This document shows, piece by piece, positions 16,051-22,668 of a stretch of DNA of 33,593 bases (positions are counted from its first letter, which is position 1; every line of letters begins with the position of its first letter). The notes beneath the pieces were generated by a model. That model did not search any database, was not told the origin of the DNA, and saw nothing but the letters and a program-made list of their open reading frames with translations. The position numbers and the translations under genes were made by a program. Source of the DNA: a virus. Location: positions 1 through 33,593 of IMG/VR virus record IMGVR_UViG_3300031707_000100. One strand, 5' to 3'.

Positions 16051-16870
16051 TTGGACTGTAAGCTCTGTGAATTTCACAATGACAACTTGAAACGCTTCTC
16101 TGATCATCTCAGATCAGTTCATAAGCTAAGCTCTGAACAGTACACAATCGAAACGGATTACAGCGGGACAAGGCCAACATGTCCTGTCTGCGGGCAGCCC
16201 GTGAGATATGTGTCTTTTTCATTCAAGAAGTACTGCAAAGATCATGCTCGGCTAGCAATGGTCGAAGGTGGAAAGATCGGTGGTCAAGCTGAGGCATGGA
16301 ACAAGGGAGAGACCAAAGAAACAGATCCTCGAATAGCAGCTATTGCTTCGTTAATGACGGGTTCTGCTAACCCGTTCTATGGACGAAAGCACACACAGGA
16401 GACACTCAGAAAAATCTCTGAAAATAAGATGTTGGGAACAATGTCAATCGAGCAAAGAATATCTGAGAGGTCGTCGGAGTTCACTCTCGTCACTTCGTGT
16501 TCCCAGGAATGCAAAACGGTACGGAAGTGCCATCGAGGTCGCACGATTTGCTTCTCTACCAGGAATGACAATACCAGGAGGTTTGTCAAAGTTGATGTCA
16601 GCAGCCACAACATGGTCTAAGACATCAGGTCACGATCGGATAATGACATATGTGGATCAGAGAATCGGTTCAGGCAAAGGATATCAGGCTGTCGGATTTC
16701 AGGAAGTCTCAAAGACCGACATCGATTATTGGTACACAGATGGCGTGATGCGGTACGACAGGTTTAAGTTTAGAGCATGCGAAGGAAAATCAGAACGACA
16801 GGTTGCATCAGAGGCAAGAATGTCACGTATCTATGGCTGTGGAGCCAGTATTTTAAGCTTTGTTTTCTGA
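16051..16870 (+). pseudogene. Frameshifted homing endonuclease (zinc finger, NUMOD3)
   Basis: The first frame (TTG at 16051) encodes a C2H2-type finger (CKLCEF to HLRSVHKLSSEQY), a second cysteine pair (CPVC) and a NUMOD3 motif (NPFYGRKHTQETLRKISE). Near 16480-16500, after SEFTLVT, sense is lost; the same protein type resumes in the +1 frame up to 16870 with RFASLPGMTIPGG, RIGSGKGYQAVGFQ, DYWYTDGVMRYDRFKFR and the ending MSRIYGCGASI, which is typical of phage homing endonuclease C-termini. A part of the family's usual middle seems missing too, so deletion plus frameshift is likely. It lies between the capsid gene and the small tagged genes. A programmed frameshift or sequencing error is less likely but not excluded. 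Confidence 0.75.
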
Positions 16871-16909
16871 TGAATCAAAGATACTTATCTTTCGTTAGTG
16901 AGAGTAGAC

Positions 16910-17320
16910 ATGAAAATTACAGAGTCACAGTTACGAAAGATCATTCGAGAAGAGTTAATCAAGGAAATGACGCCGCCTGCTGACTACTACATCCCGCCTC
17001 AGGGTGCTCCTCAGCCGGCTCCTCTTGCTGTTGGTCTAGTCAGGAATCTGTTAGATTACTATGAAGCCAATGAACCGAAGACAGAAACAGAGCTTTCGAG
17101 TCTAAAAAAGAAGCTATATCTTCGTGCATATGCAATGGCTCCCAAAGGTGACTTTGATGATGCATGGATAGAAGAATTCAAGCAACAGCTCAGCGGTAGA
17201 TTGTCTCGTACTTCGCTAAGAAACGAACCATTGGGTCTTTATGTCGTGAACATGTGTGTTCGGCGGGCTATCGAGAAGATCTCTGGTTCTTTAAACATCG
17301 GAAGTTTCGGAGACGATTGA
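16910..17320 (+). CDS. Tagged small protein, unknown function
   Basis: 136 aa from the ATG at 16910; an upstream in-frame GTG (16898) would add four residues, but the ATG start aligns with the other tagged proteins. It begins MKITESQLRKIIREELIKEM with I-R-E at residues 12-14 and I-K-E at 17-19. A Pro/Gln-rich linker (PPQGAPQPAP) separates the tag from a helical domain of about 90 residues (LVRNLLDYYEANEPKTETEL onward). That layout, tag then linker then folded domain, is what a cleavable targeting peptide would look like. No known domain recognised. Confidence 0.8.
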   Translation: MKITESQLRKIIREELIKEMTPPADYYIPPQGAPQPAPLAVGLVRNLLDYYEANEPKTETELSSLKKKLYLRAYAMAPKGDFDDAWIEEFKQQLSGRLSRTSLRNEPLGLYVVNMCVRRAIEKISGSLNIGSFGDD

Positions 17321-17321
17321 T

Positions 17322-17618
17322 ATGAAGATCAATGTTGGAAGCTTGCGTCGTATCATCTTCGAAGAAATCCAAAATGATGCCGTATTCTTACGTAAGAGAG
17401 CAGACACAGCGCTGTCGAAGGCGAAACAGTATTCAGCGTTATCTTATCATCAGTTAGCCTTCGATACATTCAATCGTGCAAAAACATACTATGCACGAGC
17501 CAGACAATCATTTTTATCAGAAAAGAATGATGACATGGCCGCTAAGATGTTTGATGCCCAAGTATATTGTGAAGTGAGAAGTAGCATGCATGGCTCTGCA
17601 CTCAAAAGAGAAAGCTAA
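17322..17618 (+). CDS. Tagged small helical protein, unknown function
   Basis: 98 aa, one base after the previous stop, so the genes are coupled. It starts MKINVGSLRRIIFEEIQND (I-F-E at 12-14). The rest is a basic helical hairpin resembling a TPR- or MIT-like two-helix arrangement (ALSKAKQYSALSYHQLAFD, FNRAKTYYARARQSFLSEK), which is only suggestive. The basic charge would suit DNA association inside a head. Confidence 0.8.
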   Translation: MKINVGSLRRIIFEEIQNDAVFLRKRADTALSKAKQYSALSYHQLAFDTFNRAKTYYARARQSFLSEKNDDMAAKMFDAQVYCEVRSSMHGSALKRES

Positions 17619-17620
17619 TT

Positions 17621-18076
17621 ATGAAGATCGCGCTGGGTCAACTTCGTCAAGTTATCAGAGAAGAACTTGACAAAACAACACTTCGTCCTGCATATGGTGG
17701 GGTTGTCTTTGATTCACAAGGTCGTGTGCTTCTTCGTGAACCTTCAGGACACTATGACGGCTATGTTTGGACATTCCCAAAAGGCAGACCAGATTCAGGA
17801 GAGACACCTGAAGAAGCTGCATTGCGTGAGGTTCAAGAGGAGACAGGAATCATCGCGAAGATTGTGAAACGTGTTCCTGGTGACTTCCCAGGCGGCACAA
17901 CAATGAATCGATTTTTCGTGATGTCATTTGTGTCAGATACAGGTGAACACGACTTCGAGACAAGCAGGATAAAATGGGTGAAGCCAGATGAAGCAGCACG
18001 CCTCATTGGAAAGACAACGAATCACGTTGGCAAGCAGAGAGATCTTGCAATTTTGGCAGCAGCAACTTCTTTTTGA
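17621..18076 (+). CDS. Nudix hydrolase with N-terminal tag
   Basis: 151 aa, two bases after the previous stop. Residues 55-77 form a perfect Nudix box, G-x5-E-x7-REVQEETGI, with Glu70, Glu73 and Glu74 as metal ligands. GGVVFDSQGRVLL and WTFPKGRPDSGE are typical flanks. Nudix enzymes hydrolyse nucleoside diphosphate-linked compounds (NTPs, NAD, ApnA, capped RNA); the substrate cannot be told here. Before the fold lies MKIALGQLRQVIREELDKT, the same tag as in neighbouring unrelated proteins, with I-R-E at 12-14. The fold itself starts at about residue 22, so the tag is an added module. If the tag targets the capsid, the enzyme would be injected with the DNA; this is inference. Confidence 0.93.
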   Translation: MKIALGQLRQVIREELDKTTLRPAYGGVVFDSQGRVLLREPSGHYDGYVWTFPKGRPDSGETPEEAALREVQEETGIIAKIVKRVPGDFPGGTTMNRFFVMSFVSDTGEHDFETSRIKWVKPDEAARLIGKTTNHVGKQRDLAILAAATSF

Positions 18077-18080
18077 CTTC

Positions 18081-18102
18081 AATATCATAACGTAATGATA
18101 TT
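18081..18102. promoter_or_regulatory. Perfect inverted repeat before the next tagged gene
   Basis: AATATCAT-AACGTA-ATGATATT, an 8-base perfect stem with a six-base loop, lying 7 bases before the ATG at 18110. No T-run follows, so it is not a normal terminator; it occupies the place where a ribosome site should be, and none is visible otherwise. Confidence 0.5.
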
Positions 18103-18109
18103 TACTTAA

Positions 18110-18424
18110 ATGAAAATAACGCTAAATGAACTTCGAAAATGCATCAGGTCTGTCATTCGTGAGATACACGATGATTCTTCGTTGACAGCATCGGATATAA
18201 TTGACAGATTTGGCGATACAATGCTTGATGATTTGTCAGCTGAAGCAGGCTATGATGACCTTGCCGGCAGTTCATCTGATGATTTTGATAAGGCATTTAA
18301 TTTTTCATGTACACCTGCTGGAGCATTGACAGCAACAGACAAGAGAACAGGCAAGCAATTTTTCATGGACGAACCCGATGATCCTGGTCTTGAAGCAAGA
18401 ACATACCGAAACGGCAAGTATTAA
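18110..18424 (+). CDS. Tagged small acidic protein, unknown function
   Basis: 104 aa, starting MKITLNELRKCIRSVIREIHDD; the I-R-E site falls at residues 16-18, four later than in the other tagged proteins, because the helix repeats IRSVIRE. The body is acidic (GDTMLDDLSAEAGYDDLAG, SSDDFDKAF) and ends in a short beta-like part (ALTATDKRTGKQFFMDEPDD). No family recognised. Confidence 0.8.
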   Translation: MKITLNELRKCIRSVIREIHDDSSLTASDIIDRFGDTMLDDLSAEAGYDDLAGSSSDDFDKAFNFSCTPAGALTATDKRTGKQFFMDEPDDPGLEARTYRNGKY

Positions 18425-18457
18425 ATTATCTGATATTTTTCTTTTTTTTGTGATCTC

Positions 18458-18473
18458 ATCGATATATATCGAT
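18458..18473. promoter_or_regulatory. 16-base palindrome ATCGATATATATCGAT
   Basis: A perfect palindrome directly before the ribosome site AAGGAG (18475-18480) of the gene at 18489, and after a T-rich stretch. It could be an operator, a promoter element or an RNA hairpin near the ribosome site. Confidence 0.4.
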
Positions 18474-18488
18474 TAAGGAGTTTCACTC

Positions 18489-18935
18489 ATGAAAGTTACA
18501 ATATCACCCGTCTTTGGCATAAAGATGGAATCAGGTTCCGACAGCTTACAGATCGATTCAGCTTTATCAGCACCAGCAAAGCTGAATGTTAATGCTGTCG
18601 TTACATCTTCAATCATTACAACTGGCGGTTTATATACGCTGTCTAGTTCAACTGCGACTACACAGATAATGCCGCTGGCTTCATCAGTGCCTGGCGTAAA
18701 TTTCATCTTTCGTAATCTTTCAGCACACCAACATGTGCTTACTGGTTCTCAAGAAGCACAAGGAACACTTGTTTTTGCAGGCCCAGCCGGTATGACGAGC
18801 TCGTTCTCTGCTGCAGGTCAGGGAAGCAAGTTTACGATGTCAGGTTCTGTTGGTGTTTCTGTTGTGCTTGTATCTGATGGAATTTCATTCCTCGTTGCTG
18901 CAATGTCAGGCAGCTCGACAATCAACGGCACGTGA
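18489..18935 (+). CDS. Beta-rich putative virion surface protein
   Basis: 148 aa with a strong ribosome site (AAGGAG). It is Ser/Thr/Val/Gly-rich, lacks Cys, has few charged residues and reads as alternating beta strands (LNVNAVVTSSIITTGGLYTL, VSVVLVSDGISFLVAAMSGS). SVPGVNFIFRNLSAHQHVLTGS is a pattern that I associate with phage capsid or fibre decoration proteins. No tag and no signal peptide. A head decoration or head-fibre protein is a guess from composition and position after the capsid cluster. Confidence 0.75.
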   Translation: MKVTISPVFGIKMESGSDSLQIDSALSAPAKLNVNAVVTSSIITTGGLYTLSSSTATTQIMPLASSVPGVNFIFRNLSAHQHVLTGSQEAQGTLVFAGPAGMTSSFSAAGQGSKFTMSGSVGVSVVLVSDGISFLVAAMSGSSTINGT

Positions 18936-19027
18936 TATTGACGTTTAACTCAGAATATTCTATTCTAATTCTATGATGTTTCGGTCATTCAGTTAATCTG
19001 AATATTCTGCAACGCAATGTAAAAACT

Positions 19028-19059
19028 CCACATGACGGATTATGATGTCCGTCATGTGG
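19028..19059 (+). promoter_or_regulatory. 12-base perfect hairpin over a start region
   Basis: CCACATGACGGA (19028-19039) pairs perfectly with TCCGTCATGTGG (19048-19059) around an eight-base loop. It is followed by CTATTTACAG, not a T-run, so it is a poor terminator. The candidate start codons of the next gene (19042, 19045, 19054) lie in the loop and the 3' arm, so the RNA hairpin could hide the start site. Confidence 0.7.
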
Positions 19060-19488
19060 CTATTTACAGATTTTGGTTTCTTTTCTGTCGTTAAAAGCAA
19101 AGAGGAACACGATAAAGTTCTTGTTCGAGGAAGAACTGTTGAGGATCTTGAACGTCTTGTTTTGCGTCATGGTTCATCATTAAACTCGACAGTGTCAGAT
19201 ATTCTCATGACACCTAAAAATGACTACTGTTGTAGGCTCATTGTTCCTGCAAGTTTATGGTCACAGGCTGTGTTCGAAATTTCTGAGAATATTGACTATG
19301 ACAACTTTAAAAATTCTGTAAAAAAGAAGCTCGGTCATGACAGGGCAAATCAGTGTGCTTCAATTTGGTGCACAATGCTTGGACTTCAATATCAGCGGCT
19401 TGATATGATTGACGATGAATCTTTTCAAAACTTTGATTTGAACGAGGACACTGTCCCTGGGTACTATGAGGATACAAACGAGGCGTAA
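19054..19488 (+). CDS. Small conserved protein of MWLFT-GFFSVV type
   Basis: 144 aa from ATG 19054; starts at 19042 or 19045 would add four or three residues. I prefer 19054 because the sequence then begins MWLFTDFGFFSVV, like a family of small bacterial proteins of unknown function that open with M-W-[LI]-x-T-x-x-G-F-[FY]-S. It continues with VRGRTVEDLERLVLRHGSS and SDILMTPKNDYCCRLIVPAS, a mixed alpha/beta protein. No ribosome site is visible, since the region upstream is taken up by the hairpin at 19028-19059. Such a gene in a phage was probably taken from a bacterium. Confidence 0.75.
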   Translation: MWLFTDFGFFSVVKSKEEHDKVLVRGRTVEDLERLVLRHGSSLNSTVSDILMTPKNDYCCRLIVPASLWSQAVFEISENIDYDNFKNSVKKKLGHDRANQCASIWCTMLGLQYQRLDMIDDESFQNFDLNEDTVPGYYEDTNEA

Positions 19489-19507
19489 AATACTCCTCTA
19501 GAAACAA

Positions 19508-19780
19508 ATGAATATGTCCAAAAAGAATAAGTATGTCCCAATGAACCGCAATGCTTCGATCATCTCTCGTGAAGGTCGTGGCGGAAAGTTTCGTACTGAG
19601 ACCTCACGGAGAGACAACAACACTGTAAGTGTTGCTCTCACAACCAATCCCCGTACCGATGCAACGATGCTCTTTGTCGATGCTCCGGATGGAGATACCT
19701 TCACGTTCGACGGTCGAACGGCTCGCACGCTTTACCGCGTCCTGCAGAAGCATTACAAGACGCTTGGCCGCGCCTGGTAA
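19508..19780 (+). CDS. Small basic protein, unknown
   Basis: 90 aa (88 aa if the second ATG, at 19514, is used). The N-terminus is basic and flexible (MSKKNKYVPMNRNASIISRE), followed by a compact domain with VSVALTTNP, MLFVDAPDGDTFTFDGRTAR and a C-terminal helix TLYRVLQKHYKTLGRAW. Its base composition is richer in G+C than its neighbours. No family recognised. A clear terminator follows, so it ends a transcript. Confidence 0.75.
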   Translation: MNMSKKNKYVPMNRNASIISREGRGGKFRTETSRRDNNTVSVALTTNPRTDATMLFVDAPDGDTFTFDGRTARTLYRVLQKHYKTLGRAW

Positions 19781-19805
19781 TATAAACCTCTAAAGAGGCA
19801 GTATT

Positions 19806-19840
19806 CGGGGAGCCCACAAGGCTCCCCGTTTCTGTTTTTA
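19806..19840 (+). terminator. Rho-independent terminator
   Basis: CGGGGAGCC (19806-19814) pairs with GGCTCCCCG (19820-19828) around CACAA, followed by TTTCTGTTTTT. Confidence 0.93.
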
Positions 19841-19857
19841 TGATAGGATAAATTGAT

Positions 19858-20271
19858 ATGTTTACTGTAAAATTTGCACCAACTGAATTTCTTACGATCT
19901 TTGAAATTGTTTCAAATCACAGAAGCGCATGCAAAACACCTGATAATGCAATTGATTGTGCATATCATTCATTGCTCACACCGCTTATGGATTCGCTTAG
20001 AAAGGCAGGTGATTCTGAAGCCATAAATGAATTTAATGCATGGAAGAAAATTCAGGATGAAAAAATAGAAAAAATAGAAAAGATTGAACGAAGCAAATCG
20101 AATCCAAGTCCTAATTTAGATGCAGTAGGAACTGCTGCAATTACACTTGAATCTAGTGCAGCTAAACTTCGGAGTTCTGTTAAAGATAATTCACATGAAT
20201 CACATACAAAACTACAATATGCAATTTGGCTTGAAGAATTAATTGCATATCGAAAAACTTCATTAAAATGA
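19858..20271 (+). CDS. Unknown helical protein
   Basis: 137 aa, with a weak AGGATAA ribosome site upstream. It begins MFTVKFAPTEFLTIFEIVSN and is mainly helical, with a Lys/Glu/Ile repeat (DEKIEKIEKIERSKS) in the middle that probably forms a short coiled coil. No known domain. It is A+T-rich, unlike the gene before the terminator. Confidence 0.75.
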   Translation: MFTVKFAPTEFLTIFEIVSNHRSACKTPDNAIDCAYHSLLTPLMDSLRKAGDSEAINEFNAWKKIQDEKIEKIEKIERSKSNPSPNLDAVGTAAITLESSAAKLRSSVKDNSHESHTKLQYAIWLEELIAYRKTSLK

Positions 20272-20276
20272 ATTTA

Positions 20277-20353
20277 CGGGGTGTATATCCTCCGCCTGAT
20301 AAGCGGTTGAAAGATTAGTTGGTTCCACGCTGGTTCGATTCTAGCCGCCCCGA
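20277..20353 (+). tRNA. tRNA-like element, anticodon GAT, no normal D-arm
   Basis: Acceptor arms CGGGGTG (20277-20283) and CGCCCCG (20346-20352) pair over seven positions, followed by A as discriminator base. A T-arm GCTGG-TTCGATT-CTAGC (20329-20345) is intact. CCGC-CTGATAA-GCGG (20292-20306) gives an anticodon arm with T33 and anticodon GAT (Ile), its fifth pair being T-T. Only eight bases (TATATCCT) stand where the D-arm should be, while 22 bases fill the variable region, which contains AGTTGGTT, itself like a D-loop. CCA is not encoded. A strong terminator follows closely. It is either a decayed or rearranged tRNA-Ile or a tRNA mimic. Confidence 0.6.
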
Positions 20354-20358
20354 CAATG

Positions 20359-20388
20359 AAAGAGCACTGAAAGGTGCTCTTTTTTTTT
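20359..20388 (+). terminator. Rho-independent terminator after the tRNA-like element
   Basis: AGAGCAC (20361-20367) pairs with GTGCTCT (20374-20380), extendable by A-T pairs, followed by T8. Confidence 0.93.
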
Positions 20389-20435
20389 ACTATTTTCATG
20401 TTTCTGCGAATGTCGTATTATTTGCAGCGAGGCAC

Positions 20436-20621
20436 ATGTCAGCAACATCAGAATCAATCGTAGAAAATCTAAGAACAATTTCAGAACAAATAATCGAAGC
20501 AAAGAGCCGCAATGATCTTGCTAAGATTGCAATTCTTGAGGCGCAGCGGCTAGAATTGAATCGACAATTTACAGAAGTAATGCAGATGTTATCAGAGAAT
20601 ACTCAAATTCTCAAAGGCTAA
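20436..20621 (+). CDS. Small coiled-coil protein
   Basis: 61 aa from ATG 20436, with GCGAGG upstream. The frame is open further left, but that part overlaps the tRNA-like element and the terminator, so the longer start is rejected. The protein is one long amphipathic helix (SESIVENLRTISEQIIEAKS, LAKIAILEAQRLELNRQFTE). No family recognised. Confidence 0.65.
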   Translation: MSATSESIVENLRTISEQIIEAKSRNDLAKIAILEAQRLELNRQFTEVMQMLSENTQILKG

Positions 20622-20624
20622 ATA

Positions 20625-20846
20625 ATGAGTAACAATGCAGATTTATTTCATCCGATTACTTCGATGCATATTGGTCCAGCGCCACTTGTAATACGCACGA
20701 TTGTCAAATTAAATCAGGATTATATAGCAGGTGGAATGCCATCTGCTGCAGTTTTTGCTGAAGATTATGTATTACTTTCTTCACTTCCTAGAGAGCTGCA
20801 GGAAAGGGTAATCACTGCTGTAAAAGCAATTCAGGCTGGCATGTAG
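20625..20846 (+). CDS. Small unknown protein
   Basis: 73 aa, three bases after the preceding stop, so likely coupled. Features include FHPITSMHIGPAPLVIRTIV and a helical C-terminus (LSSLPRELQERVITAVKAIQ). Nothing points to a function. Confidence 0.65.
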   Translation: MSNNADLFHPITSMHIGPAPLVIRTIVKLNQDYIAGGMPSAAVFAEDYVLLSSLPRELQERVITAVKAIQAGM

Positions 20847-20886
20847 CATTTAGTTTTGATAATCAATGCGTCAAACAACTAGATGA

Positions 20887-20895
20887 CATATTTAG
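20887..20895 (+). promoter_or_regulatory. A/T-rich promoter-like motif CATATTTAG
   Basis: Near copy of the TATATTTAG at 11055, 22 bases before the ATG of the first fibre gene and outside any coding region. Candidate late promoter element; support is limited to two copies. Confidence 0.25.
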
Positions 20896-20916
20896 AAATA
20901 CTCATTTCGGAGAATC

Positions 20917-21276
20917 ATGTCTGCAACAAGAGTCATAGACGATCATAAAGAACTAGACAATATTGGCACGAACACTCATGCTGATATCGATCAGCATATT
21001 GATCAGACAGCATTTGTCATCGCGTCAGGCTCTTTTCCAAAGCCACCATCGGCAAGAGATCTCGTTGCAGGTCAAGGCATTACGCTAACTGACAGTGGCC
21101 CAGGTGGAACTGTCAAAATTACTTCAACAGTCACGGGAACAGTTCCTGGTGCTACAACGATTGGTCAGGTACTTTATTCAGTTGATGGCATTAATTTTGG
21201 TGCATATCTACCTCTAGTAGTTACAGGCTCTGGATGGATCTCGCAGGATCAAGGGATACTTATAGTAGTAGGTTAA
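20917..21276 (+). CDS. Small fibre- or appendage-associated protein
   Basis: 119 aa with ribosome site CGGAG. The N-terminal NIGTNTHADIDQHID is a motif often seen in phage tail-fibre and appendage proteins, followed by ARDLVAGQGITLTDSGPGGT, another fibre-type beta repeat start. The end is beta-rich (VLYSVDGINFGAYLPLVVTG). It heads a block of coupled genes with short gaps or overlaps leading into the large fibre genes, so it may be a connector or trimerising foot. Confidence 0.75.
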   Translation: MSATRVIDDHKELDNIGTNTHADIDQHIDQTAFVIASGSFPKPPSARDLVAGQGITLTDSGPGGTVKITSTVTGTVPGATTIGQVLYSVDGINFGAYLPLVVTGSGWISQDQGILIVVG

Positions 21277-21282
21277 TCTGAT

Positions 21283-22668
21283 ATGCCCTTACCAAACGCA
21301 CTGCACAGCAAACAAAGACCAAGTGACGGTATTCACATACCGTATGCATTTGAGTTTTCTGGGTCTGCAGCGAGAACTTCATCATTTGGTTATGAAGTAA
21401 GAGACGTTGGAAAGTGGGCTCGTCAGTTTGACGATAGCACATTCTGGATGCTAACATATGAGGGCAGTGGAAGCAATCCCGGACCTGATCCTCCCCAATG
21501 GCAACTTGTAGCATCATATAATGCATTGTCTTCTTCGAGACAAGTAATAGCAGGAGATGGTCTTACTGGAGGCGGAGACTTATCAGTAGACAGAACATTC
21601 AATGTTGGTGCAGATCCGTCTGGTTCAATTTTAGTATTTCCAGATTATATCACAGTTGGTGCCCTGTACTCTGATGCTCAACATGGAAATCTTGGCGGCG
21701 GCAACCTTCATTCATTAGCTACTACATCATCTGCAGGTTTCATGTCTGCTGATGACAAGTTGTTTATTGATGGACTTACTGTGTCAGGAACAACTGTAAC
21801 TACAACGCGGCCACTTGACGTTTCAAAATCATTGGCGCTGCCAGGAACTTCTTCTTTTTCTGCAAGATCTGATCATAAGCACGACGTGTTTACAGCAGCA
21901 CCTGGTTCATTATTTCCAACAGGTTCAAATCAAGAAGGATCTGCAACATCACTTTCAAGGTCTGATCACATTCATGCATTGCCACCATTTGGAACTACGA
22001 CAGCATCTTTTGCTGAAGGTAATGATGTTCGTCTCTCAGATGATAGAATTGCATATGCACTTCGTTCCGCAACAACTGTTGTCTTTATAAGCGCATCTTC
22101 GGCACCTATCAGCGGTTCAACTCTAAATGCAATTTCTAGCACGCAAGCTCAGTGGGAACCAAAATCTTCTGGAAGTTCAATTAGCCTAACTACTACTATT
22201 CCGCTTGATGTAACAAAATCTGCAGCACTAGTTGGGACTTCTTCATTTGCAGCAAGATCAGATCATAAGCATGATATCGAAACATCATCTTCAATCAGCG
22301 TAGGCACAGCAAATTCAGAAGGATCTTCAACTTCTCTTTCACGTGCTGATCATGTTCATGATCATGTCTCTGTAAGACATCTGATTCATTTCATTGAAGA
22401 AGGTCCCGCTGAAGGTTTTACTACAGGAGCATATAAAGAAATACTTCCTGCTGCATCTCCATTCCCGTCATCAGTTACTTGGTGGACATCAGCAGCAAAA
22501 CTCATAAAAATAGTTGAAAAAATTATTACAAGAAATTCAAATCAATTTCCTACCATTGTCGAGTGGAAGATGTACAGTACTTCAAATGTTGTTCTTACGA
22601 CTGTTACTGATACATATGATTATAGCGGCGGGATTCTAACTCCTGCAATCACAAGGTCAATTGCATGA
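21283..22668 (+). CDS. Tail-fibre-like protein with H-x-H motifs
   Basis: 461 aa, 6 bases after the previous gene. An N-terminal part (YEVRDVGKWARQFDDSTFWML) is followed by VIAGDGLTGGGDLSVDRTFNVG, a common fibre shaft motif, and then by two copies of a module with LDVSKS-x-ALPGTSSFSARSDHKHD. DHKHD occurs twice, with DHIHAL and DHVHDH once each. In T4 gp37, H-x-H motifs of a trimeric fibre tip bind iron, so metal-bound trimer formation is plausible. The C-terminal part (RHLIHFIEEGPAEGF onward) looks like a folded tip domain. The stop overlaps the next start (ATGA). Confidence 0.85.
   Translation: MPLPNALHSKQRPSDGIHIPYAFEFSGSAARTSSFGYEVRDVGKWARQFDDSTFWMLTYEGSGSNPGPDPPQWQLVASYNALSSSRQVIAGDGLTGGGDLSVDRTFNVGADPSGSILVFPDYITVGALYSDAQHGNLGGGNLHSLATTSSAGFMSADDKLFIDGLTVSGTTVTTTRPLDVSKSLALPGTSSFSARSDHKHDVFTAAPGSLFPTGSNQEGSATSLSRSDHIHALPPFGTTTASFAEGNDVRLSDDRIAYALRSATTVVFISASSAPISGSTLNAISSTQAQWEPKSSGSSISLTTTIPLDVTKSAALVGTSSFAARSDHKHDIETSSSISVGTANSEGSSTSLSRADHVHDHVSVRHLIHFIEEGPAEGFTTGAYKEILPAASPFPSSVTWWTSAAKLIKIVEKIITRNSNQFPTIVEWKMYSTSNVVLTTVTDTYDYSGGILTPAITRSIA

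Noticed and set aside
20319-20435. N-terminal extension of the small coiled-coil protein
   Set aside because: It would run through the T-arm of the tRNA-like element and the terminator; the ATG at 20436 gives a clean helical protein.
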